Below, one piece after another: positions 31,354-41,100 of a stretch of DNA of 64,000 bases; position 1 is the stretch's first letter; each line of letters starts with the position of its first letter. The notes below the pieces were generated by a model. The model saw only the letters and a program-made list of their open reading frames with translations. It was not told where the DNA came from and ran no database searches. A program made the position numbers and the translations under genes. This stretch comes from Eubacteriaceae bacterium (GTDB lineage: Bacteria > Bacillota > Clostridia > Peptostreptococcales > Anaerovoracaceae): assembly GCA_902362805.1 (NCBI GenBank), contig CABIXY010000004.1, positions 496,001-560,000 on the forward strand. The letters run 5' to 3'.

Positions 31354-34305
31354 ATGTTAAAAAAATCAACATTACGGGAAATAAAAAACAGCCTGGGACG
31401 CTATATCGCAATTCTGGCTATCGTCGCCCTGGGCGTAGGTTTCTTTTCGGGCATCAAAGTGACCCGAGAAGCTATGATTGAAACAGCTGACGATTACTTA
31501 TCTGATCACAAGTTTTTCGATTATAAAGTAGCATCTACTTTAGGATTTGAAGAAAAAGACGTGAAAGCACTTTCAAAAGAATCTTACATCGGCAGCGCCG
31601 AAGGTTCCATCAGTACGGACGTGTTGTACAGCATCGACGGCGAAGCGGACAAAGTCCTGATGGTTCATTCCATAACTGCCGACATAAACAACCTCGGTCT
31701 GGAAAACGGCAGAATGCCTGAGGCTGACAACGAATGTGTCGTCGATTACAGACTGGTGGACGACGACGCCATCGGCAAAACCATCCGCATCTCTGCGGAG
31801 AACGAAAAAGATACGCAAGATATGTTCAAGTACAAAGAGTATACCATCACGGGAACCGTCCTTTCCCCTTCCTATCTCAACTTTGAAAGAGGCTCTACGT
31901 CTCTGGGAAACGGTTCCGTGGCAGGATTCGCTTACATGAACGAAGGCGGCTTTGATACCGACTACTTTACAGAAATCTATCTCAACCTGAAGGAACGTCA
32001 TCCCATTTACTCTGATGATTATAACAATTTGATCGACAGCACCGAAGACAAAGTCAAGGCGGCAGCCGAAACGCGGTCGGATATCCGCTATCAGAAAATC
32101 ATCAAGGATGCCAAAAACGAGCTGGCCGACGGGCAGAAGGAATACGATGAGAATTACGATAAATATCTGTCAGAAAAAGCCGATGCTGAGAAGCAGCTGG
32201 CTGACAGCTATCAGAAAATCATCGACGGAAAGAATACTCTGGCCCAGGAGAAGCAGAATCTGGATGCCAAAGAAAAGGAACTGAAAGCCTCAAAGACGAA
32301 AGTCCAGTCCGGTCTCTCTCAAGTGGCTGCACAGCGCAAAGAGTTTGAGGCGAACAAACAGTATATGACGCCAGAGCAAATCGCGCAGACAGAAGCAAAG
32401 CTTTCTGCCACAGAAAAGCAGTTAAATGGAAATTTAAGCGAAATCAACGCCGGCCTTTCACAAATCGACACTGGACGCAGGAAAATAAAGCAGGCAGAGG
32501 CTGAGATACCGGCAAACCTGCGCAAGTACAACGAAGCAAAGGCGGAGGCAGATGAACAGTTCGCCGAAGCGAAAGCAAAACTTGACGATGCAAAGAAGGA
32601 TCTCGACAAAGCCAAAAAAGAGATTGCGGATATCAAAGCACCTGACACCTATGTGTTAGACAGGAATACCAACATCGGTTACGCCTGCTTTGAAAGTGAC
32701 TCTAATATCGTAGATGGTATCGCCAAAGTGTTTCCGATCTTTTTCTTCCTGGTGGCCGCTTTGGTATGCATGACCACTATGACGAGAATGGTCGATGAGC
32801 AGAGAACGCAGATTGGCGTCCTCAAAGCTTTGGGATACAGCAACGGCGCCGTCATCGGTAAGTACCTGTTCTACTCTGGCAGCGCCTCCTTTATCGGATG
32901 TGTGGGCGGATTTCTCTTCGGCTGCTGGCTGTTCCCGTTGGTCATCTGGAAGGCCTACGGCATGATGTACGATTTCAGTTCCAATCTGTACTACATCATC
33001 AACGGACCTCTGGCTGTCACTTCCCTGTTGGTGTCCCTGCTCTGTTCCATGGGTGCCACCATCATTTCCTGTTATGCAGAATTCAGAGAAGTGCCGGCAC
33101 AATTGATCAGGCCAAAAGCGCCCAAAGACGGCAAACGCATTTTGCTGGAAAGAGTGACCTTCCTTTGGAAGAGAATCAGCTTTTTATACAAAGTTTCCTT
33201 CCGAAACATCTTTCGTTATAAGAAGCGTTTCTTTATGATGGTGCTGGGCATCAGCGGTTGTACGGCCCTCCTGCTCACAGGACTGGGGGTGAGAGATTCC
33301 ATCAAAAATGTGGTCGATTTCCAATACGATGAAATTCAGGTCTACGACTACAGCGTCGTCTTCGACAAGGAGATGGGGACCTGGCGGCAGGACCAGTTTC
33401 AAAAAGAGGCAGCAGCCTACGTAGACGATATGATTTTCGTTCACGAGGGCAGCGCCGATCTGCTCACGGGCAAGACCGTAAAGTCTGTCAATCTGGTCGT
33501 CTCAGACAACGATCACTTTGACCAGTATATCAAACTCCATCAGCCCGATGGAAAGAAGTTGGATTATCCAAAGGACGGGCAGACGGTCATCTGCCGCAAG
33601 CTGGCCGATGAATACGACCTCGCTCCAGGTGATAAAATCACTCTGAGAGATGAAAACATGAAAGAAATGGAACTGGAAATCAGCGGTGTCTGCCAGAATT
33701 TCGTTTACAATTATGTCTACGTTTCTCCTAAGACCTGCCAGGAGCAGTGGGGTTATACGCCAGAAATCAAGTCCGCTCTGGTCAATGTAAAGGACGGCAC
33801 GGATGTCTACGCTTCTTCCTCCAAGGTGCTCAATATGGATCACGTGGCCACGGTATCGGTCAATAACGATCTCCGTGAGCGTGTCTCCAACATGATGAAG
33901 AGCCTGGACTACGTCATCCTCCTGGTCTGCCTGTCAGCCGGAGCCTTGGCTTTTATCGTTCTGTACAATCTGACCAACATCAACATTACAGAGCGAATAC
34001 GGGAGATTGCTACCATCAAAGTGCTGGGATTCTATCCAAAGGAGACCTCGGCCTACGTTTTCAGGGAAAATTTCTTCCTGACCGGTATCAGCGCCGTGGT
34101 AGGGTTATTTCTCGGCAAGTGGCTGCACGCCTTTGTCATGGAACAGATCAAGGTCGATATGTTATCCTTTGACGTGAGAATCTCCGCTGTCAGCTACGTG
34201 CTGGCCGTGGTACTGACCTTCGTCTTTGCAGCCGTGGTCAATCTGGCCATGTACTACAAGCTGGAAAAGATCAGTATGACTGAATCACTGAAGTCCATAG
34301 AATAA
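31354..34305 (+). CDS. Large FtsX-type ABC permease with central coiled coil
   Basis: 983 residues. An N-terminal helix (RYIAILAIVALGVGFFSGI), an extracytoplasmic region, a long Lys/Glu/Ala-rich coiled coil at about residues 245-430, a first three-helix FtsX domain (about 455-570), a second helix and extracytoplasmic domain (about 630-830) and a second FtsX domain to the end. This resembles DUF214-type permeases of Firmicutes that export or extract lipids or peptides. ATG 31354 follows AAGAGGT; the ATG at 31336 overlaps the ATPase stop and is less likely. Confidence 0.88.
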   Translation: MLKKSTLREIKNSLGRYIAILAIVALGVGFFSGIKVTREAMIETADDYLSDHKFFDYKVASTLGFEEKDVKALSKESYIGSAEGSISTDVLYSIDGEADKVLMVHSITADINNLGLENGRMPEADNECVVDYRLVDDDAIGKTIRISAENEKDTQDMFKYKEYTITGTVLSPSYLNFERGSTSLGNGSVAGFAYMNEGGFDTDYFTEIYLNLKERHPIYSDDYNNLIDSTEDKVKAAAETRSDIRYQKIIKDAKNELADGQKEYDENYDKYLSEKADAEKQLADSYQKIIDGKNTLAQEKQNLDAKEKELKASKTKVQSGLSQVAAQRKEFEANKQYMTPEQIAQTEAKLSATEKQLNGNLSEINAGLSQIDTGRRKIKQAEAEIPANLRKYNEAKAEADEQFAEAKAKLDDAKKDLDKAKKEIADIKAPDTYVLDRNTNIGYACFESDSNIVDGIAKVFPIFFFLVAALVCMTTMTRMVDEQRTQIGVLKALGYSNGAVIGKYLFYSGSASFIGCVGGFLFGCWLFPLVIWKAYGMMYDFSSNLYYIINGPLAVTSLLVSLLCSMGATIISCYAEFREVPAQLIRPKAPKDGKRILLERVTFLWKRISFLYKVSFRNIFRYKKRFFMMVLGISGCTALLLTGLGVRDSIKNVVDFQYDEIQVYDYSVVFDKEMGTWRQDQFQKEAAAYVDDMIFVHEGSADLLTGKTVKSVNLVVSDNDHFDQYIKLHQPDGKKLDYPKDGQTVICRKLADEYDLAPGDKITLRDENMKEMELEISGVCQNFVYNYVYVSPKTCQEQWGYTPEIKSALVNVKDGTDVYASSSKVLNMDHVATVSVNNDLRERVSNMMKSLDYVILLVCLSAGALAFIVLYNLTNINITERIREIATIKVLGFYPKETSAYVFRENFFLTGISAVVGLFLGKWLHAFVMEQIKVDMLSFDVRISAVSYVLAVVLTFVFAAVVNLAMYYKLEKISMTESLKSIE

Positions 34306-34314
34306 TCGTATTAA

Positions 34315-34352
34315 AAAAGCGGCTTCTCCATTTACTGGATCAGCCGCTTTTT
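34315..34352. terminator. Bidirectional terminator
   Basis: AAAAAAGCGGCT ... AGCCGCTTTTTT between the convergent exporter and M20 genes; the A and T runs allow use in both directions. Confidence 0.88.
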
Positions 34353-34364
34353 TCATGCTTTGAT

Positions 34365-35531
34365 TTACTGTTCCGCCGATTCAAATTCCGCTTTCATCTT
34401 GGCAAAGAGCTGTGGATTGGTCATGACTTCCACCGCCGTCATAGCAAGACCTGCGGCAGTATTTCTCATCTGTTCCTTGGCATAGTCTGTCAACGTGGCG
34501 TCGCGGAAACCTTCCGTGTGCGCTGCGAACTTCTCTTCTGGACAGATGCCGAACATCGGATGCATAAACGGGCAGATCTTGCTGAGAAGGCCTGCGTCGT
34601 TGGAACCGGTCTGCTCCGATGGTTCTCCCACTTCGATGTCAAACAGTTCCTTCATTTTATCACAAAATATCTGTTCCATGGTTCTGTTGGAAATCATGTT
34701 ATCCAGATAGATATCCGGATCTGTAAATTCCACCTCTGTACCGGTCTGTAACGCCGCACCACGGGCACAGTTTCTCACTCTTTCGCGCAGTTCTTCATTA
34801 TACGTCTTTGTCAGCGATCTGACCACGAACTGAGCCGATGCATAGTCTGGAATCACATTTGTCGCCTCACCGCCCTTGACCACGATACCGTGGACTCTTG
34901 AGGAACTTTTCATCTGCTGGCGAAGAGCGTTAATACCGCACATGGCCAGAATCAACGCATCCAGGGCGTTTCTTCCCTCTTCCGGCGCCGCAGAAGCGTG
35001 AGAAGGTTTTCCGTGGAATGCAAAGGATACAGGACCTAACGCCAACATCGGGCTGCATTTGTTATATGTAGCGTTCGGGTGTGCCATCATGCCGAAGTCC
35101 AGTTCATCAAAAGCGCCTTTTCTGGCGTATGCCATCTTGGCGCCGTTGTTTTCTTCCGCCGGCGTTCCATAAACGATGACCTTTCCGCCAATCTCGTCGA
35201 TAACACTTTTCAGAGCAATGCCTGTGCCGCTGCCTGTGGCACCCAATATATTGTGGCCGCAGCCGTGACCGATGCCTGGCAGCGCATCGTATTCAGCCAT
35301 GATTCCTACTGTAAGTCCTGGTTTTCCGCTGTCATATTCGGCCTTGAACCCTGTCTCTATACCACATAAATTTTTCTCTATCTGAAATCCGTACTTCTCC
35401 AAAAGTTCCACATGCAATTTACAGGCTGTAACTTCTTCATAAGCAGTTTCTGGTTTTTCGTAAATTTTCCGGCTCAGTTCATCCAGTTCCGGTCCAATTT
35501 GTTCTATGGTCTTTAAAATGTTCTCTTTCAT
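34365..35531 (-). CDS. M20 family amidohydrolase / peptidase
   Basis: 388-residue cytoplasmic metallohydrolase of the M20 family (amidohydrolase, AbgB/HipO-like). Metal and catalytic motifs: MAEYDALPGIGHGCGHN with the bridging Asp and His, PAEENNGAKMAYARKGAFDE with the general base Glu, and MMAHPN; the lid/dimerisation domain starts SFAFHGKPSHASAAPEEGRNA. It follows the MFS gene by 16 bases, so imported acyl- or peptidyl-amino acids are a plausible substrate; specificity cannot be read. Confidence 0.9.
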   Translation of the reverse strand: MKENILKTIEQIGPELDELSRKIYEKPETAYEEVTACKLHVELLEKYGFQIEKNLCGIETGFKAEYDSGKPGLTVGIMAEYDALPGIGHGCGHNILGATGSGTGIALKSVIDEIGGKVIVYGTPAEENNGAKMAYARKGAFDELDFGMMAHPNATYNKCSPMLALGPVSFAFHGKPSHASAAPEEGRNALDALILAMCGINALRQQMKSSSRVHGIVVKGGEATNVIPDYASAQFVVRSLTKTYNEELRERVRNCARGAALQTGTEVEFTDPDIYLDNMISNRTMEQIFCDKMKELFDIEVGEPSEQTGSNDAGLLSKICPFMHPMFGICPEEKFAAHTEGFRDATLTDYAKEQMRNTAAGLAMTAVEVMTNPQLFAKMKAEFESAEQ

Positions 35532-35547
35532 CTAATTTTTCCTCCCA

Positions 35548-36792
35548 TTATGAGTTCAATTCTCTTCTATTATATACATATTCCCGCCTCAGTTCTTCCT
35601 TGACAACTTTTGCTCTATCACTAACCTGTCTGCGATACACTCCATGATACAAGAACACGCACAACAGGGCCAAAATTGCCATGGAGAGATACATACCGCG
35701 ATAGCCTGTGAAGCCGAGAAGATTGCCCAGCAGCAGCGGTCCAACACCTACTGCCAGATCTAGACAGATATAGAAAGTAGAATTGACTAAGGCCAAATGT
35801 TTTCCCTTTGCCGCTTCCACGGCCGATGCCAAGCCCGCCGATTGCGTAACCCCTACGCCAAATCCCAGGAACGCTGCTGCAGTGAGCAGCAACATTGCTG
35901 AGTCCGCACGGCATAAAATGACCATACCCGCGGCAAAACCCAACATGCCAGGCACCAAAGCGAACCACTGTCCTTTTTTATCAAATATTTTCCCAGTAAA
36001 CGGTCTGGTGATCAGCATGGCCAATGCATAAACTGAAAAGAAATACTGGGCCGCAGTTTCTTGACGAATTTCTGCTGAGAAAGACATGAGGAACGATAAA
36101 ATGCTGGAATAGCCAAAATAAATCAGCGCACATATGATACTGATCGGCAGAGCCTCTTTTGCAAAGAATCTGCCGGCTGCAGACTCCTCTTTTCCATCGT
36201 TCTCACAGACAGGGGCAGTCTTTTCGTACGCCTTGAAATTGAGAAGAAATACGCTGGTCAAAGCGATTACCGCTGCAAAAGTACATACGAAAAAAATCAC
36301 GTCGTAACCGCCGTGCTGGTGAAAGAACACTGCACAGAAAGGTCCGACGGCAGCACCGAGTGTATTGCTCAACATATAATAACCGATGCCCTCTCCCCGC
36401 TTGCTCTCCGGTACGGTCTCTGTCACTACTGTTCCCAAAGCAGTAGCCAAAAGCCCATATGCCGCACCATGTATGAGACGAATGACTAGAAGAATTGCAA
36501 TTTGTTCTACAATCAGATATACGCTGGACATGGCAAAAACCAGGACCGCACCTGTCAACACTAACCGCTTGTGACCGATCTGCTCCAGACGGCTGCCGGC
36601 AAAAAGGCGGGCAGCCAAAGTGCCGATGACGAAAATGCTGGCGGTCAGTCCTGCAATACCCGATCCCGCTCCATAGGTTTCTATGGCGTACTGGGTCATT
36701 ACCGTAATCAGCAGATAGTAATTCAACATCAATAAAAAATTCACAAACGTACATAGCATAAAGTTTTTGGTCCATAATTTCGCTGGCTCCAT
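35548..36792 (-). CDS. MFS transporter
   Basis: 414 residues, 12 predicted helices. Signature A-like loop AGSRLEQIGHKRL between helices 2 and 3, the corresponding FTGKIFDKKGQ loop in the second half, and a conserved ETVPESKRGEGIGYYMLSN. Drug- or metabolite-efflux-like subgroup. Operon with the M20 hydrolase and divergent from a LysR regulator, which probably controls both. Confidence 0.9.
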   Translation of the reverse strand: MEPAKLWTKNFMLCTFVNFLLMLNYYLLITVMTQYAIETYGAGSGIAGLTASIFVIGTLAARLFAGSRLEQIGHKRLVLTGAVLVFAMSSVYLIVEQIAILLVIRLIHGAAYGLLATALGTVVTETVPESKRGEGIGYYMLSNTLGAAVGPFCAVFFHQHGGYDVIFFVCTFAAVIALTSVFLLNFKAYEKTAPVCENDGKEESAAGRFFAKEALPISIICALIYFGYSSILSFLMSFSAEIRQETAAQYFFSVYALAMLITRPFTGKIFDKKGQWFALVPGMLGFAAGMVILCRADSAMLLLTAAAFLGFGVGVTQSAGLASAVEAAKGKHLALVNSTFYICLDLAVGVGPLLLGNLLGFTGYRGMYLSMAILALLCVFLYHGVYRRQVSDRAKVVKEELRREYVYNRRELNS

Positions 36793-36914
36793 AAATTTTC
36801 ATCCTCCTCATCTCTTTCTAGTATACATTATACCATTGACAGAATCATAAAAAAAATATATAATTCGTCATAGATTCATGCCTTACAAGGTATAGATATA
36901 GGAGAATATATACC

Positions 36915-37793
36915 ATGGAATTATTACAACTGCAATATTTTCAAACTGTGGCCCGCACAGGTAACATCACGCAAGCCGCAAAGGAACTTTACATCTCCCA
37001 GCCCTGCCTCAGCCGCTCCATCTCCCGCCTGGAACAGAGTCTGGGGGTTTCCCTCTTTGATCGCAAGGGACGCAATATCGTGCTCAATCAATACGGAAAA
37101 GTTTATTTAAAGCGCGTCGACGCCGCCCTAAAGGAACTTGCCGACGGGCAGCAATCCCTTTCCGACATGAGTGAACGATTCAGTAAAACCGTATCAGTCG
37201 GTGCTGTCACTTTGCGATTTCTTCCCCGCCTCTTTAACCAATTTCTGCACCAAAACGAACAGGTCAAATTCCGTTTGATTAACGTAAAACCTCACGGTGA
37301 GGTCGAAAGAGATCTGCAGGAAGGCGTCATTGATATCGCTTTCACCTTTGCACCAATTGCTGGCGACAACGTCACCTGTAAGCTGCTCACCGAAGAAGAA
37401 ATTCTTTTGGCAGTGCCGGAAAATCATCCTCTGGCAGCAAAAAATCAGATCGATCTGTCTGCCACCGCCGACGAACCCTACATCAATCTCAGCGGCGATT
37501 ACGATCTCGCCCTTCTGAGCAGGTCACTATTTATACAGGCCGGCTTTACCCCTAATGTTCGCTTTGAGAGCCCTACGGCAGATTTCATCGCCAGCCTGGT
37601 GTCGGAGGGATTTGGCTGCGCTCTTTTCCCCGAAAGCTGGAAAAGCACCGTAAAGCTGACCGGCATTCGCTTTGTCCATCTCCTTTCTCCCCACTGTCGC
37701 CGGTCTATCTATCTGTCCAGTCGTGAATCCAATCATCAGTCCCCCGCCTCCGTTCAATTCATCGACTTCGTCTCAACTTATTTCAGAGCATAA
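36915..37793 (+). CDS. LysR family transcriptional regulator
   Basis: 292 residues: N-terminal winged helix (LLQLQYFQTVARTGNITQAAK, LYISQPCLSRSISRLEQSLG) and a periplasmic-binding-like co-inducer domain. Divergent from the MFS-M20 operon across a 122-bp AT-rich region, the classic arrangement for a regulator of that operon. Start at 36915 behind AGGAGA. Confidence 0.92.
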   Translation: MELLQLQYFQTVARTGNITQAAKELYISQPCLSRSISRLEQSLGVSLFDRKGRNIVLNQYGKVYLKRVDAALKELADGQQSLSDMSERFSKTVSVGAVTLRFLPRLFNQFLHQNEQVKFRLINVKPHGEVERDLQEGVIDIAFTFAPIAGDNVTCKLLTEEEILLAVPENHPLAAKNQIDLSATADEPYINLSGDYDLALLSRSLFIQAGFTPNVRFESPTADFIASLVSEGFGCALFPESWKSTVKLTGIRFVHLLSPHCRRSIYLSSRESNHQSPASVQFIDFVSTYFRA

Positions 37794-37816
37794 AAACCGC
37801 CTTTGAGCGGTCGTTT
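37794..37816 (+). terminator. Terminator after the LysR gene
   Basis: Stem ACCGC / GCGGT with loop CTTTGA just after the stop, followed by CGTTTCT. Weak T run, so moderate confidence. Confidence 0.6.
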
Positions 37817-38051
37817 CTACATAATAAGAGAAGTCTGCCGCACCGCGTCTATTCTTGTCAGTCCGCAGATTAGCATGCCAGAAAAAATGTGCGGGACTTT
37901 TCTTTCATATATATGCCTTTGCGGACTGCGGAGGCATGCCGCCCCATTTCCCACATAAAATATATTGCAATTTATCTCGGAAATGTTAAAATAAAAGACG
38001 AGAAGTTTGTCGAAAAAGAAAGAAAAAGGGAGAAAAGGGGAAAATAGAATC

Positions 38052-38639
38052 ATGAAGAAAACAAAGAAATTAGCAATCTTTGCTGCTGCTGTAGTCATCG
38101 TCTGTCTAGCGTGTTTCTTCGTCGGAAAATCCATCGGCAATTCAGATGGAATTGAAAAAATGTCCGCCATAGTTTTGGAAAACAGATTGACAGAAATTAA
38201 TGAGCTGGCAAGCGTTACATACTCTTATACCAACATGGCGGAATTCGAAAATAGCAAAGATTTTTACGGAATGAAGGTTCCTTTTACCACGAAAAGCTTT
38301 ATTCTCACGTACGACGGAGAGATCAAAGCAGGTGTCGATTTGTCTGATGCAGAGGTTTCTGTCAGGGGAAAAACAGTGACCATTACACTGCCGGAAGCCA
38401 AGATTTTGTCCCACGAGATGGACGAAGACAGCATCGAAGTCTTTGACGAAAGCACCAGCATTTTCAATTCGTTCAAAGTGGAAGACTATCAGAGTTTCTG
38501 CAAGGACCAGAAGGTCGAAATGGAAAAGAAGGCAAAAGAAAAAGGCCTGCTCACAGAGGCAAGAAAAAAAGCCGCCAAGAGTATCCAGGGCATCTTTGCC
38601 CAAGTGCTCGACGACGACTATACGCTAAAAGTGAAGTAA
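38052..38639 (+). CDS. DUF4230 domain protein, membrane-anchored
   Basis: 195 residues. One N-terminal helix (LAIFAAAVVIVCLACFFVGK) and an extracytoplasmic domain of the DUF4230 type (ENRLTEINELASVTYSYTNM, then VRGKTVTITLPEAKILSHEMD). Function unknown in the family. ATG 38052 is chosen over the TTG at 38007, which precedes the GGGAGAAAAGGGG ribosome region. Its last 15 bases overlap the 3' end of the convergent thioesterase gene. Confidence 0.82.
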   Translation: MKKTKKLAIFAAAVVIVCLACFFVGKSIGNSDGIEKMSAIVLENRLTEINELASVTYSYTNMAEFENSKDFYGMKVPFTTKSFILTYDGEIKAGVDLSDAEVSVRGKTVTITLPEAKILSHEMDEDSIEVFDESTSIFNSFKVEDYQSFCKDQKVEMEKKAKEKGLLTEARKKAAKSIQGIFAQVLDDDYTLKVK

Positions 38640-39362
38640 CTGCTTCAGCAATACAATGGCATGGATATGACGTCCGCCTTCGTCCCGAAAGGCAAAAAGC
38701 GTCTCACCATCGTTTTCATAAACCTGGCACTTTAGGATTTCTCCTAAGGTGCTTTCTTTTTTGTACATAATTTCAAAATAGTCAAAGACCCCTGCCAGGT
38801 AACGCTCTGGATCCATTGAATCGGCAGCAGCATCCAGATAATAGAGATTATTCATATGTCCGTTTAAATCAATCGCACCGCAGGGAACTTTGTATTCAGC
38901 TCCATAAGAAGCCTCACACTCTGGTTCTTTCAGCTTCTCAATCTGATACGCATCAAAGACGGTTTTCTCATAAATACCGTAACCGTCCACAATCCACTGT
39001 GGAATTTTGATGGCTCCTGACTGCAGATTCGTCAGCACCCATTTGCTGTTCCCGATGGCGATGGTCTGCCCTTCATGATCTACAACCTGATATTGCCGGA
39101 ACATGTAGAGTTTCTTCATACCCGCTACCCATGTCTTAATGGTAATCTTCTCTCCATATGCCGGGCGCCTGATGACTTTTATCTTCCAGTGCATAATTAC
39201 CCAGGAAAGTCCTGTTTCTCTGATGTTGCCGACGCCGCAGCCGATGGTGTCCGAATGGGCAGAACTGACATCCTCAAACATACCCAGCAGCGCCCGGTTT
39301 GTCAGCCGCAGATGAGAATCAATATCTCTGACGCCTATTTTAAAACTCTGTTCAAAAATCAT
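38625..39362 (-). CDS. Acyl-ACP thioesterase (FatA/FatB-like), second of two
   Basis: 245-residue double-hotdog thioesterase. FKIGVRDIDSHLRLTNRALL and GLSWVIMHWKIKVIRRP form the first hotdog; AIDLNGHMNNLYYLDAA carries the catalytic Asn-His pair of the second. It is clearly diverged from the copy at 14103-14858, so the two may prefer different chain lengths. Single gene, convergent with the DUF4230 gene. Confidence 0.88.
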   Translation of the reverse strand: MIFEQSFKIGVRDIDSHLRLTNRALLGMFEDVSSAHSDTIGCGVGNIRETGLSWVIMHWKIKVIRRPAYGEKITIKTWVAGMKKLYMFRQYQVVDHEGQTIAIGNSKWVLTNLQSGAIKIPQWIVDGYGIYEKTVFDAYQIEKLKEPECEASYGAEYKVPCGAIDLNGHMNNLYYLDAAADSMDPERYLAGVFDYFEIMYKKESTLGEILKCQVYENDGETLFAFRDEGGRHIHAIVLLKQLLHF

Positions 39363-39482
39363 CTTTCTTTTCCCCCAACCCTATTTTATCATTTCTTAGT
39401 GTACTCCAGAGGCACCATGTCTTCAATATACATTTTAGTCAAAGTGTCTAGAAAATATCCCTTCCTGCCTGTCCATAAAAGA

Positions 39483-39515
39483 AAACAGCGGAAGGCATTT
39501 CTGTCTCCCGCTGCT
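39483..39515 (-). terminator. Terminator after the first OpuF-type operon
   Basis: CAGCGG ... CCGCTG arms followed on the minus strand by TTTTCTTTTA, just after the opuFB-like stop. Confidence 0.75.
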
Positions 39516-39522
39516 TGTATAC

Positions 39523-41100
39523 TTAAATTAATCCAATGGATTTGAGGAAGTCTCTTGCTACATCCTCAGGCTCTTTTCCCTCTTCATCGACCTGGTAGTT
39601 CAGCTCCTGCATGATTTCATCAGACAAGTAACTGCTCAGCTTGTTAATGCTGACTTCCAGTTCAGGGTATTTCTTCAGAGTGTCTTCTCTGATCATCGGC
39701 ACCGCATAATACGGCGGGAAGTACCCTTCGTCATCGGTCAAGGTGACCAGATTGTATTTCTTCAAAAGTCCGTCGGTTGCAAAAGCGTTTACAATGTCAA
39801 CCTCTCCGTTTTCAAGGGCGGTAAACCTCGGTGAACCATCGAGTCCTACTGATTCTTTAAACTTAATGCCATACTTTTTCTCAAGACCTGGCAGCCCGTC
39901 ATCCGGTCTGTTGAGGAACTCCAGCGTAGCTCCGATCTTCAGTTGAGAATCACATTTTTTAAAGTCCTTGATGCTCTTAAGTCCGTACTTCTTCGCTGTT
40001 TCCTTGCTGACAGCCAGGGTGTAAGTGTTATTGAAGCCTGCCTGCTCTAGGAAGAGAATGTTATAATCCTTTTCCAGCTCGTCCTTACATTCGTTATACA
40101 CAGCCTCCATATCCGGTTTTGCTACGTGCTGCAACAGACTGACGTAGACGGTGCCTGTGTAATCCACGTACATGTCGATTTCACCCTTTTTCATCGCTTC
40201 AAAGCAAACTTGACTGCCGCCTAAGTTCAACTGTCTCACCACATTGATATCCGTGTCGTGTTCAATGATATCCGCATACATATTGCAGAGAATCAGCTGC
40301 TCTGTGAAATCTTTGCTGCCTACTGTAATGGTCTTCTCCTCTTGCTTCATGTTGCCGATCACAGTGTTGCCCACCAAAACGACAATCAAAACACCGGCAA
40401 CTGCGAGAACGACTTTTTGTCTTCTTCTCTTCCTCTTCAGTTCTTCCTTTGATTTGCCAAAAGCTTTCTGCAGACTGATCGGTGTTACCAGCTTTTCTAC
40501 CAGACCCATGAGGAAGTCTACAAGCAAGGCCAGAAGACACGCTGGAATAGCGCCGGCCAAAATCTGCAGATTGTTGACGGTTCTGATGCCGGAAAAGACC
40601 AGGTATCCCAGACCGCCTGCACCGATAAAGGCCGCCATGGTCATCAAACCTACCGCAGTAACTGCAGAAATACGCACCCCAGCCATGATGACAGGCAGTG
40701 CCATAGGCAGTTTCACTTTCTGAAGCACCTGCCACTTTGTCAGTCCGATACCTTTTGCCGCTTCCACCATTTCCGGGTCGATACTGGCAATTCCTGTATA
40801 GGTATTTTTGATAATCGGCAGTAAGGAATAGATAATTACCATGACCACTGCCGGCAGGGTTCCAATGCCCAGCAGCGGAATAGCAAGTCCCAGCAAGGCC
40901 ATACTCGGTATCGCCTGTACTACGTTAGCAGCGCCGATAATCGGTTTGTCCAGCTTCTTTACATAGCTGATCAGAATCCCGAGAGGTACGCCGATTACGA
41001 TGGCGAAGCCGACAGAGATTGCGGTCATTTCGATGTGTTCAAAGAGAAGGCTGATAATCTGTGAAATATGTGCCGCCATATATTTTATTAATGCAATCAT
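39523..41100 (-). CDS. opuFB: OpuF-type osmolyte ABC importer, permease fused to binding domain, copy 1
   Basis: 525 residues. Residues 1 to about 215 are a six-helix permease with the EAA loop AKGIGLTKWQVLQKVKLPMA; an additional helix near 235 (VVLAVAGVLIVVLVGNTVIG) leads to an extracellular substrate-binding domain (ITVGSKDFTEQLILCNMYAD, GGSQVCFEAMKKGEIDMYVDYTGT) of the OpuAC/OsmX group. It imports glycine betaine, choline, carnitine or similar quaternary amines. It overlaps the ATPase gene by 4 bases. A near-identical operon lies at 58791-61510; the stronger differences are in the binding domain, hinting at different ligands. Confidence 0.93.
   Translation of the reverse strand: MIALIKYMAAHISQIISLLFEHIEMTAISVGFAIVIGVPLGILISYVKKLDKPIIGAANVVQAIPSMALLGLAIPLLGIGTLPAVVMVIIYSLLPIIKNTYTGIASIDPEMVEAAKGIGLTKWQVLQKVKLPMALPVIMAGVRISAVTAVGLMTMAAFIGAGGLGYLVFSGIRTVNNLQILAGAIPACLLALLVDFLMGLVEKLVTPISLQKAFGKSKEELKRKRRRQKVVLAVAGVLIVVLVGNTVIGNMKQEEKTITVGSKDFTEQLILCNMYADIIEHDTDINVVRQLNLGGSQVCFEAMKKGEIDMYVDYTGTVYVSLLQHVAKPDMEAVYNECKDELEKDYNILFLEQAGFNNTYTLAVSKETAKKYGLKSIKDFKKCDSQLKIGATLEFLNRPDDGLPGLEKKYGIKFKESVGLDGSPRFTALENGEVDIVNAFATDGLLKKYNLVTLTDDEGYFPPYYAVPMIREDTLKKYPELEVSINKLSSYLSDEIMQELNYQVDEEGKEPEDVARDFLKSIGLI

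Noticed and set aside
31354..34305. Cell-division FtsX with the adjacent ATPase as FtsE
   Set aside because: The permease is about 983 residues with two FtsX domains and a long coiled coil, far from the ~300-residue FtsX.
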